Shown here in pieces: positions 11,661 through 21,415 of a DNA stretch of 64,000 nucleotides. The notes under the pieces were generated by a model. That model searched no databases and was not told the origin of the DNA. It saw only the letters and a list, made by a program, of their open reading frames with translations. How positions within the stretch are numbered: the stretch's first letter is position 1; each line of letters starts with the position of its first letter. Source of the stretch: Tubulanus polymorphus. Its lineage: Eukaryota > Nemertea > Palaeonemertea > Tubulaniformes > Tubulanidae. Location: the NCBI RefSeq assembly GCF_964204645.1, contig NC_134029.1, positions 15,492,850 to 15,556,849 of the forward strand, written 5' to 3'. The translations under genes and the position numbers were made by a program.

Positions 11661-11739
11661 ATAAAGCATAATCTCGCACACTCGAATTTATTTTTCGACC
11701 TTACGACCTTTGATCTAGAACAACACATTTACTCACGGA

Positions 11740-12930
11740 ACTGGTTTTTTTTTCGTACACGTTGTAGTTTTTAGACCCCCAAATTTCGGCACCATAGTCC
11801 AATATCGGCGTTACTAGAGTATTGTACAATTTCGTGAAAGTTTCAAATTGTAGCCCGTAGGTAGCTAGATGTTGTGCGACTCCCAGAGTTTGCTAGTGCG
11901 GATACAAAGAACGCAAAGTTTAAACAATAGTTCAGTTCTAGACCCAGTTAACGGTAGGAGTCGGTGTATTCCACTACTTTATACCCGAGTTTTGAATTCG
12001 AATTTAGATTGATGAGCGCGGACGTGCCTGAATTGCATGGTTTTTGTTTTTTCTAAATTGATTTTCATCTTCCATTTTTTTGTCCAATTATCAACTATAT
12101 CGAGCATTTTTGTAGTCCCGCCTCATTTTCGCTGATCAGTACAATATCGTCTGCTTAGAGTAGGGTGTTGATATATCTATCGCCTAACTTTACCCGCGTT
12201 AATTTTGTTAATTTCGTTCGCTAAGTCATTAATGTAGACAGAAAAGAGGGTAGGGCTCATCCCATCTCGCTGCCTCGAACCACAGTTAATTTCGAAGTCA
12301 TCCATATAAAAGCCATTGATTCTTACACAGCTTTGCATATCCCGACAGAGATTTTTTAAGATAAAAAATTTCCATTGAGTCCTAAGTTTTGGAGTTTGTA
12401 AAACAAACAGAGATGGTTAATAGAATCGAAAGCCTTCGCGAAGTCTATGAAACAGGCAAAGGTTGGTTGCTTTTGTTCCTTCCTATTACGGATTATTGAC
12501 GTAAGGGCAAATAGGTGGTCTATACAGTTTTGGTTTTTGCGGAATCCATTTTGCTCGTCGCATAATGATCAGGTATTTTCCAGGAATGCATTTGATCGAT
12601 TATTCAAAAAAGTCGTGAACAGTTTATATACCGTTGATAATAGACTTATTCCTCTATAACTTAACGGCTTTAATGGATCTTTGCCTTTCTTTAAAGGGTG
12701 AATTATACCACGTCTCCATGCGTTGGGAATAACACAGTTATTTAAACAATTAATGTAGTATTCAAGAGATTTAATCGGATTTTAATATTTCGTAAATTGG
12801 AATGTTGTCTATCCCGACGCTTTTACACAACTTTAGACTTTTTATCGCTTTTAACGTTTCTTCGAATTTAATTGGCTCGTTCAGGAAATTGCGGTTTAAT
12901 GAGACGTCCTGCATGATGGGTGAGAAGTCG
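11740..12930 (-). pseudogene. non-LTR (LINE) reverse transcriptase relic
   Basis: Minus-strand translation in broken frames gives typical LINE RT blocks in order. Near 12700 there is RGIIHPLKKGKDPLKPLSYR; near 12560, NGFRKNQNCIDHLFAL; near 12450, FACFIDFAKAFDSINH (motif A with the first catalytic Asp); near 12260, GSRQRDGMSPTLFSVYINDL. The catalytic ADD-type region near 12150 is frameshifted. Several stops interrupt it. The plus-strand ORF at 12447-12659 is its shadow. The clade is not determined. Confidence 0.85.
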
Positions 12931-12944
12931 ATTATTGATGTTAA

Positions 12945-15501
12945 TGAAAATCAATATTATTGCCCATATTGTAAAAAATACGTCGATAAATCTCATAAAG
13001 CACGACATGAAAAAACTGCAAATCATTAAAAAAATATAATAGATTTTGAAACACCAGAAAATTCCAATGAAAGAAAAGAACAATTAGAAAATATGAAAAA
13101 AGATGAAATAAAATTTAATATTTGTAATGAATCTATAGCAAAAAGGAATTATAAAAGACATCTCGAATCACATAAACACCAACAAAATTTGAACAGAACA
13201 GAATATTTTGATGATAAACCTCAACAAGTAAAAAGACCAGCTTCAAAATCTAAATATATATCAAATAAACCTTACACGGAAAATATTCGAAATTATATCG
13301 ATTCGCTAGAAATAAAAGATACGATTGAAATTTTAGAAACATTGCCTAGTAAAATTGGCCCTGCAGCTATTATATTTAGATTTCTCAAAGGATCAACAAT
13401 AGAAGATTATAGCAATTACATTGAAATAATGGAAAAAATAATGGACCTTATTACAGATGTTGAATATCCAAAAATTAGTATCTCTGGAAAAGTAAGTTTT
13501 ATAAAGTCAGAAGAAAAAATGGATTATAATATTCAAACATATTCTTAAGAAATAATTTTAAAAACACAAATAAAAGAGAAGTTAGAAATAATATTAAATG
13601 AATTTAAACGTCATATTGAAGAAAGATATTTTGAGGGTTCTGGTTTAACATTGAATGAAATTAAATTTTTGGATTTAAATATTTATAATACAAAAAGGAA
13701 TAAAGCATCAACAAGTAATCAAATGTTTACACATGATTCTGAACAAGAGAAAAGGACTTTAAAGCATCATCTTATATTAAATTAAAAAAAGCAATTTTTA
13801 AAATCAAGGGACAAAGGAAATGAATTAAATGAAGACATAGTTCAGGACCTACCAATTATAAATACAATTTAATAAGTTCATCAAAGATCTGCTGCTTATG
13901 AAATTTATATAAAATCAAATTATCCTGAATTATATGAAAGTCAATATATTTTTTTTAGAGGTGAAGATGTAGTAAAGGAATTTTGCAATAAAATAATTGA
14001 ACTAGAAAGTGCTTTTGCACAATTATTTAACAAAAATGAAAGAATAGTTATGACAAAAGAAGATGAAATTGATTTTAATTATGCAACTCATTGTTGTTAT
14101 TGTGAAAAACGTTTTTATTCGTTTGATAAAAAAGTTAGAGATCGTGATCATTTAAATTCAAAATATCATGGAGCTGCCAATGAAGACTGTAATTTACAAG
14201 CTAAAAAGTAAATTTCGTACCAATATTGTTTCATAATTTATCAGGATATGATACCCATCTATTTATAAAACAATCATCTGGAAAATTAGGTGCAATTAAT
14301 CAAGAAATAGAAGAATATAATGCTATTAATGACGCAAATGTGAGAAAATATGATTTTAAACTATTAGTTAAGACATTTGAAAATTACATTTCATTTCAAT
14401 TTGGTTGTTTGAGATTTTTAGATTCTTATAGATTTTAAGCAAGTTCATTAGATAATTTAGCAAAAGGTTTAGTTGATAATGATTTGTTATAACTCGACAT
14501 TATTATCCAAATGAACAAAATTTTAAGTTATTGAGATATAAAGGTGCAATTCCTTATTCATTTTATAAAACACACGATGATTTTAATGTAATAGAATTAT
14601 AAAAAGAACTATTTTATGATCAATTAAAAGAGGAGTACGTGAAAGATGAAGTTTTTGATAGAACATTAAATATTTGGAATCATTTTAAGATAAAAAATCA
14701 TGGTGAATTTGTAGATTTATACTTAAAATCAGATGTTATGATAATGGCTGATCTATTTAAAAAATTTTGAGGAGTTAATTTAAACCATTTTAATGTTGAT
14801 CCTTGTTATTGTTATTCAAGTCCTGGTTTAACCTGGCAATGTGGTTTAAAATATACAAATCTAGATTTAGATTTATTAAAAGAATCAGGCATGGTTTTAT
14901 TATTTGAAAAATCAATTACAGGTGGAATTAGTGGTGTTATGGGAAATAGGTATTTTAAAGCAAATGATGGATATAAATTATTAAATTTTAACGCCAATAA
15001 TTTATATTGTTGGGCAATGATGCGACCCCAACCAAATAAAAATCTTATATTAACAGAAGTTAAAAGTTATTGAGCCGTAGATGATAGTTATCTAAGTGAA
15101 TATGAGAAAAAAATAAAACCGGAAGACCATGTTTTTACAGAAAAATTAATATTAACACAAAATAATAAATACAATTATATCGTTCATTATAGAATGTTAA
15201 AATTTTATCTAAAACAAAGAATGAGATTAAAGAAAGTACATAGATATATTGAATTTGATCAATCGAAGTGGTTATAAAAATATATAGATTTTAATACTAA
15301 ACAGAGAACAATATCTAAAACAGATTTTGAAAAAGATTTTTTTAAATTAATGAATAATACTTTTTATGGAAAAACATGTGAACATATTAGAAATAGAAAT
15401 GATGTTGTAAATAAGTAAATAATTCTGAACGATTGAGAAATTTACAATCAAGTCCTAGACACTTAGGAAATAAAAGATTTGAAGATTATTTAACAGCAGT
15501 T
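12945..15501 (+). pseudogene. diverged Polinton DNA polymerase B relic
   Basis: The same architecture as the 17233 gene can be followed through many stops and frameshifts. There are two zinc fingers (YYCPYCKKYVDKSHKARH; then NICNESIAKRNYKRH), an HNH/EndoVII-like finger (CCYCEKRFYSFDKKVRDRDH, ~14090-14200), exonuclease motif II (FHNLSGYDTHLF, ~14227), motif A (NANNLYCWAMM, ~14990) and motif B (KLMNNTFYGKT, ~15345). The first Asp of motif A is Asn here, which would abolish catalysis. The gene is cut at 15501 by the next Polinton fragment, and its motif C side is missing. It is more diverged from the other copies than they are from one another. Confidence 0.85.
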
Positions 15502-15609
15502 AGTAATTGGGAATGTGTTGGTTCAGGCCAAAGGTCGAGTGAGTAAAGAAATGAAAAATAAATTCGAGCGCGCGATCTTTTAACCTGAACCAACACATTC
15601 CCAATTACT
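15502..15609. repeat. Polinton terminal palindrome (108 bp)
   Basis: AGTAATTGGGAATGTGTTGG pairs with CCAACACATTCCCAATTACT. The inner arms carry CCAAAGGTCGAGTGAGTAAA on one side and a diverged arm on the other. Confidence 0.9.
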
Positions 15610-15751
15610 CTAATAATTCCATATATATGAATAACATATAAATGAATATTATATTAAATGAAATCAATTTTAATAAAAAATTTGATATTAAAATGGAAGC
15701 AAATCAGAAGTACTACTTTTCAACATGTGTGGGTGCCGTACGGAACCGTCA

Positions 15752-16359
15752 TCACTCATTTATTTTAGTTAATTTTTGTTCTGATTCATTTTCTGTTTCA
15801 CCGTTTGGGTGTCGTACGGCGCCATCTGTTTCGTTCTTACCTGATTTATATTCTATAGGTTTGATATTCGAAAATGTTATGACACCAGTAGAAATTAATG
15901 TCATAACCGATCCTAATTGGAATGAAGCATTACCAACCCATTTTTGTAATTCAGTCATAACTAAGTAGTCATTTTTCAAATCACTATATAATTTATTTTC
16001 ATCATCAATTGACATTAACCGGTTACATAATTTTGAATAACATTTGACAATACCATCTGAATTAGAATCATTTATTCGGGCTAATCTTGCCTCTTCATAA
16101 ATCTTTAAATATTTTATTACTTTATCTGGTTTCATAGCATCTAATTCTTGAAAAGTTATTTTTTCCCAAGAAATCTTTAGATTTCCCTCCGGCAATTAAT
16201 AATTCAAGATGATGCTTACAATATAAGTAGTATTCATAATCAATACTGTTATTAACTTGAGTACAATTAGTTACAACTGTATCTTTATTATCACTTATAC
16301 CCAAATCATCTAATGTTTTTTTCAATATTAATACTATTCTTATTAGATTTCTTTGACAT
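15752..16359 (-). pseudogene. Polinton 200-aa protein, second copy (frameshifted)
   Basis: This is homologous along its length to the intact gene at 35197-35799 (shared FQELDAMKPDKVIKY, LYSDLKNDYLVMTELQKWV and GSVMTLISTGVITFSNIKP). A frameshift near 16165-16195 splits it. Its C-terminal tail contains DGAVRHPNGE, encoded by a GC-rich palindromic block. Just beyond its stop, an overlapping ATGAGTGAT starts a stub of the next gene, also with an SVRHP block, before the junction at about 15731. Confidence 0.8.
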
Positions 16360-16747
16360 TTATATAGGAGAAAAAGCAAGAAAAAAAAATATTATAAGTA
16401 CTATAAAATGATACCAGTATCTCTTTGGGTTAATACTAAATTGACTAGGTAGTATTCAGATTTGTCACCACAAGGGTGTTGTCCATCCTTTGAAGCGCGG
16501 AAGTGAACACATGATTCACAATATTGACGGAATGTCCTGTAAATACAGGGAAAAGATAATGTTAAATCATGATTAAAAAGGCCCGTAAAAAACAGAGAAC
16601 GAGAATTTAAAGCTGTTTTATAAAGAATGATACCTAGGAATAATGTCACGAACATAATTTTGTGAAGGTCTTACTGCAGTTAGGGAGCATCTCAAAATTT
16701 CGACACCGGTTCCTATACTAATAACTCGCGTATAGGGGTGGTCTGTC

Positions 16748-17348
16748 AGTAATAGGGGTAATGGGCTTTCAGATCAAAGGTCGAACGGTCGAGCTCATTA
16801 AAAAACAAAACATTAAAAGTAATTAAAAACCATAATATATTTTCATAACCGTGTGCATTTTATATTAAAAACTAAATATTTATTCTAAGATATCAATAAT
16901 TTTAAAAGCATATTGTATTAAATCAATTGGTCGCTCCACTTCGCTACCGCTCCGCTCCGCGACCAATTGATTTATTTACAATACACAAATTCATATAATC
17001 AAATATATTCAAATAATAATAATTATTCTATTATTCAACTGAAATACACACGGTTATGAAAATATATTATAGTTTTAAATTACTTTTAATATATGTTTTT
17101 AATGAACTCGACCATTCAACCTTTAACCCGAAAGCCCATTACCCCTATTACTCTTAAAATATTCATATAAATGAATAACATTTAAATCATTGAACTTCTA
17201 AAATCAATTTTAATAAAAAATTTAGTATTAAAATGGAAGCAAATAAGTACTACCGTCCAACATGCAATATCAATATAGATAAATCCCAAAAAGCAAGACA
17301 CAATAAAACTAAAACACATTTATAGAATAAATTGAAACTAGAATATAA
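16748..17348. repeat. left TIR (~600 bp) with 405-bp terminal palindrome
   Basis: Bases 16748-17152 form a palindrome whose two outer ends are both AGTAATAGGGG-like. The centre has a 14-15 bp stem (AATCAATTGGTCGC / GCGACCAATTGATT) around an asymmetric GC-rich tip (TCCACTTCGCTACCGC). From 17153 to about 17348 the TIR continues through the PolB leader, start codon and first zinc finger, so PolB coding sequence is duplicated at the other end. Confidence 0.92.
17206..17235 (+). promoter_or_regulatory. PolB leader (early-type block)
   Basis: AATTTTAATAAAAAATTTAG followed by TATTAAAATGG sits directly at the PolB start. It is the same block as before the 9929, 15693 and 24990 starts. Confidence 0.55.
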
Positions 17349-17809
17349 AGATGATATATTAGAAACTAAATTAGATGAATTAAAGAATGAAAAAGAAACA
17401 TACAAATGTGATACATGTAATCAATCATTCAGTGATAAAAGATATTATAATGAACATTTAAAATCTAAAAGTCATATTAGAAATAAGAATAATGATATTT
17501 TAGGTGATGATTATTTTGATAAAGATAATGATAAGAAACAGAAGACAATTAAAAGCATAGAAAATAAATTAAACAATAAAAGACCATACATGGAAGATGT
17601 AAGAAAATATATTAATTCATTAGATAATAAAAAAGATATAGAGATAACCGAAGCATTTAAAAGTGATATTGGCCCAGCAGCTATCGAGTTTAAATTTCAT
17701 AAAGGAAAAACATTAGAAGAAAATAAAAAACATTTAGAAAATATGAAAGAAATAATAAAAATAAATATAGCTGCAAAGCAGCGATAACGGGTTTTCTGCA
17801 CAGTCTTAG

Positions 17810-18065
17810 AATCCTGTTCAACGGTGGATTTCAACAAAGCATTTGATAAGGCTCAACATCAGCCATTACTAAACAGGCTATTAGGAAACAGTATCAATGA
17901 TAGGTCGCCCAAATGGCTCAGCAGTTATCTCTGAACGGAAACTTGTAACCGAAATCAACGGAACGCCTCATCTTGAAATGAGACGGTCTAACTAGTGGAG
18001 TCACGCAAGGTAGTATCCTAAGCCGTCTTCTGTTTAATCTCCTGACAAATGACATACACAGTAAT
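17810..18065 (+). pseudogene. LINE reverse transcriptase fragment
   Basis: Translation shows VDFNKAFDKAQHQPLLNRLL (motif A region), PKWLSSYL and then SRSVTQGSILSRLLFNLLTN-like residues in broken frames. It is a short non-LTR RT relic within the insertion. Confidence 0.65.
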
Positions 18066-18136
18066 CCAAAATATACCAGACCGAGTAAATTTCCAAAACG
18101 ACCTTAACACACTGTTCGACCAAAAAACTTAATGTT

Positions 18137-18447
18137 CCGACAAAACCACGGGCGACAAAACCAAAATTATGAATTGTCGCGGGTGACAAAACCAAAATAT
18201 TGAATTGTCACGGGTGACAAAACAAAAATAATGAATTGTCGCGGGCGATAAAACCAAAATAATTAATTGTCGCGGGCGATAAAACCACAATAATGAATTG
18301 TCGCGGGCGTTAAAACCAAAATATTGAATCGTCGCGGGCGATAAAACCAAAATAATGAATTGTCGCGGACGGCAAAAACAAAATAATGAATTGTTGCGTG
18401 CGACAAAACCAAAATGATGAATTGTCGCGGGCGACAAAACCAAACTA
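18137..18447. repeat. 31-bp minisatellite, left block (~10 units)
   Basis: The unit is close to AATTGTCGCGGGCGATAAAA followed by CCAAAATAATG. Each contains the near-palindrome TTGTCGC-GG-GCGACAA. The same array resumes at 19693. Confidence 0.92.
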
Positions 18448-19692
18448 GGGGTCCAGGGACACCATGCTCACTTGGGAAGTGGTTTCAAATGCTCAACTAT
18501 CTAACAATTTAAATACATAACGCCCTCTAGTGAGCATATACAAAAACCAATGACCTTGAAACCCACCACAATCATAGAACATGTGAGCAGCTATGATTTT
18601 GTAATTGATTGTGATAACAAAATATGCCTCGTTACCAATTTAATATGGAAATACTAAGTTATTCTACTATTCAACGCCCTCTGGTGACCATATGCAAAAC
18701 CCAATGACCTTAAAACTCACCACAATCGTAGTACATGGCATGAACTACATCTTAACAATGGATCATGGTAACAAACTATGCCTAGGTACCAATCTAATAA
18801 GGAAAAACTAAGCTTTTCTACTATTCAATGCCCCCTGGTGACGATATGGAATAACTAATGTCCTTAAAAACTCACCACAATCATAGACGATGTCATGAAC
18901 TACAACTTTGCAATTGATCATGGTAACAAAATATGCCTTGGTACAAATATAATATAGCGATACTAAGTTATTGTATTATTCAACGCCCCCTGATGGCCAC
19001 ATACAAAAACCAATGACCTTGAAACTCACCAAAATCATAGAACACGTTATGGGCTACAACTTTCCAATTGAATATAGTAACACAATATGCTTAGGTATCA
19101 ATTTAATGTGGAAAAACTTTTTCCCACCTACGAATGAGTACTGATGACACCAAGATGGCCGCCAATTGCGTCATAATTGTCTGATCAAAATACCTGTCCC
19201 AGGTATAAAACATCCCTCTCTAAAGAATACCCATCAGCAATTGCAATGAGAAATGGCAAACCAGTAGGAAGCTACAGGACCTAGAATTCTGGCCAAAATT
19301 GACATTTTTGGGCACTAAAAAGGTCATAGGACGGCCATCTTGAGTCAGATCGACCCAGATGGGCCTTTGGTAAATTCAAATATAAACGAAAGATCAAGGT
19401 ATTTGATCAAAGCGTCTTCAAAATTTCCCTCGAAAACTTCTAAAATGTGTAAAAAGTGCTGATTATGGCAAACAACAATGGCTGCCAGTCGACCATCTTG
19501 AATCTGACAGGGCCAGTTTTTGGGCTGACGATGTGTCTAGGGTAGATACATGTATAAACCAAATATCAAGACATTACCTTGAAGCGTCTTCAAAACTTCC
19601 CGAAATAACTGGATTCCGTCTATGGACGGACGGACGGACGAAAAGTGAACGCAATAGCCCGCTGGGACTAAAGTCCCAAGTGGACTGAAAAA
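18447..19692. mobile_element. pearl-like (HINE-type) element inserted in the minisatellite
   Basis: It has a left part, four head-to-tail ~154-bp core repeats, a unique region, an ACGG microsatellite (19624-19640) and a terminal hairpin TGGGACTAAAGTCCCA (19663-19678), ending GTGGACTGAAAAA. This is the organisation described for bivalve pearl/CvA elements. It splits the 31-bp array, so it inserted after the array formed. Confidence 0.65.
18519..19117. repeat. four tandem 154-155 bp core repeats
   Basis: Units start with AACGCCCTCTAGTGAG-like sequence at 18519, 18673, 18827 and 18982. Each contains CAATGACCTTGAAACTCACC and TGGTAACAAAATATGCC. An inverted, diverged monomer appears near 57000-57170. 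Confidence 0.92.
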
Positions 19693-20072
19693 GAATTGTC
19701 GCGGGCGACAAAACCAAACTAATGAATTATCGCGGGTGATAAAACGAAAATATTGAATTGTCACGGGCGACAAAACCAAACTAATGAATTGTCGGGGGCG
19801 ATAAAACCAAACTATGAATTGTCGCGGGCGATAAAACCAAAATAATGAATTGTCGCGTGCGACAAAACCAAACTAATGAATTGTCGGGGGCGATAAAACC
19901 AAACTATGAATTGTCGCGGGCGATAAAACCAAAATAATGAATTGTCGCGTGCGACAAAACCAAAATAATGAATTGTCGCGGGCGATAAAACCAAAATAAT
20001 GAATTGTCGCGGGCGATAAAATCAAAATAATGAGTTGTCGCGGGCGATAAAACCGAAATAATGTTTTGTCGC
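19693..20072. repeat. 31-bp minisatellite, right block (~12 units)
   Basis: It has the same unit as 18137-18447, with some units shortened to 29-30 bp and CGCGGGCG, CGGGGGCG or CGCGTGCG variants. The open frames across it are repeat artefacts. Confidence 0.92.
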
Positions 20073-21415
20073 GTTATTTTAGTTTTGTGGTTTTGTCATA
20101 ATGTCGCCCTCATTTGCATATACGTGTTTTTTTTTACGCATGGCCCTTATCAGCCACCATACTAAAGCCTTAAGGTCGCGTAAAACTCGATAAACACTTC
20201 AAGCGACACAGCGAACGATCTCCTTTCCCCTACAGCGAACGCTTAACCTAGTAGAGGCTACTAGCCTATGTAGGCCTATGTATATGCGTAGGCCTAACAT
20301 CCGGACAGATTGGTCGTAGGCCTATTGAATTTAACAACCCACCTTAATATCGTAAATTTTGTTTTGAAGTTCAATCCAATGAGTCCGTTAATAAACGCAA
20401 CAATTGTACTGCGTTTGTTTGATACAGTAAAGCTCAGTACCGGTAGGCCTAAAGCCGCGTCAAACTCGAGAAACACTTCAAGCGACACAGCGAACGATCC
20501 CTTTCCCCCACAGCGAACGCTTACTCCGAATGTCAAGTGAGTCCAGCATACGGATAGGAGTGTGTTATATACTTGTATTTAGTAAATAACTTGTGCATTT
20601 GACAATGATCGGTATGTACTGTAGGAAATATAGAGTATTGATGGTATTGATATAGAGGTTGAAGCCCGCGGCCGAATAAAGTAATATATTCTTTTATTTT
20701 GATACCTCGTCGACATAACAGCTTTTCTCCGCTATATCTCTTCGGCGTGTTTAGTTTAGGCCTACGATTCCCCGGTACACTAAAGATTTATCTTAGTAAA
20801 TACACGGTTAATTCGGTGAAGAAAAATAGGTATTGTTAAACTAACTCCTTGAAACCCGCAGCCAAATCACTAGTAGTAATAAATTAATTTGTACTCGATT
20901 TGATTCTCATGATGAGGAGAAACTCGCAGCTGATCCCCGGAACGACGATGTAGTAACACACGTCGATTCGTCGATGTTTACGGCTCGACAGAGCTTTTAA
21001 AATCTAAAGTAGTAAATTTCCAGTGTATCGGTAATATGATTTGATGAGGAAAATGGGCTATTGTTAAAATCACTGTTTGAAGACCGCGACTGAATTTGAA
21101 GTCTTTCGGCAATAAATTAGTTCATTTATACTTGAATTGATAATCGAAGTGACAGTCGGCCTGCGGGTTGATTTCGGGATGACGACTCGAAAAACATGTC
21201 GCCCCATTGAATGGGGCTAAATTTTCGATGTTTACGGCCCGACAGCCCTTTTGTAACGATGATTCGTGAAAAAACACGCGGGCTATTTGTAGATCTCAGT
21301 GAGCTGAACGATATTATATGGATTGTATATGAAACAGTGGTAAGGTAACAAAGCCTATGTTCTTTTGGTAAAAATAGTGTGGAAGAAAATAATAATAATA
21401 ATAATCACGCGGATA
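20073..21415. other. non-coding part of the insertion, with internal duplications
   Basis: An ~80-bp block with CACTTCAAGCGACACAGCGA is at 20187 and again at 20475. A second pair of diverged ~200-bp blocks lies at about 20800-20960 and 21040-21200 (AGAAACTCGCAGCTGATCCC-like against GACAGTCGGCCTGCGGG). No gene is supported; ORFs at 20294-20540 overlap on opposite strands. Confidence 0.5.

Larger units (their letters stand above)
9617..11733 (+). mobile_element. mini-Polinton (2.1 kb, non-autonomous) with 6-bp TSD CACGGA
   Basis: The element starts AGTAAATAGGAATGTGTTG and ends CAACACATTTACT, with terminal inverted repeats. It is flanked on both sides by CACGGA (9611-9616 and 11734-11739). AGT...ACT ends with a 6-bp target duplication are the signature of Polinton/Maverick integration. 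It has no polymerase core, integrase or capsid genes. It carries a PolB-type zinc-finger stub, one unrecognised gene, a small membrane protein and long foldback sequence. It is presumably mobilised by the enzymes of a full-length relative such as the 16748-38588 element. Confidence 0.9.
15502..16675. mobile_element. internally deleted Polinton fragment, candidate 6-bp TSD GCAGTT
   Basis: It begins with a full AGT...ACT palindrome (15502-15609), then a PolB leader and the first 12 codons of PolB. It jumps to inverted right-side genes (15731-16359) and ends ...GTCTTACT. GCAGTT flanks both sides (15496-15501 and 16676-16681). The right end lacks a matching inverted repeat, so the duplication may be chance. 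The left boundary is firm because it interrupts PolB coding sequence. Confidence 0.55.

Noticed and set aside
12447-12659. plus-strand ORF
   Set aside because: Shadow of the minus-strand LINE reverse transcriptase, whose motifs are clear.
19537-19994. minus-strand ORFs with repeated 'ATIHYFGFVARDNS' residues
   Set aside because: Translation of the minisatellite; no gene context.
18137-20072. CRISPR-like array of 31-bp repeats
   Set aside because: Units are contiguous without spacers, diverge among themselves, and lie in animal DNA. It is a minisatellite.
20294-20540. overlapping ORFs on both strands
   Set aside because: No domain, no exon borders, inside a repeat insertion.
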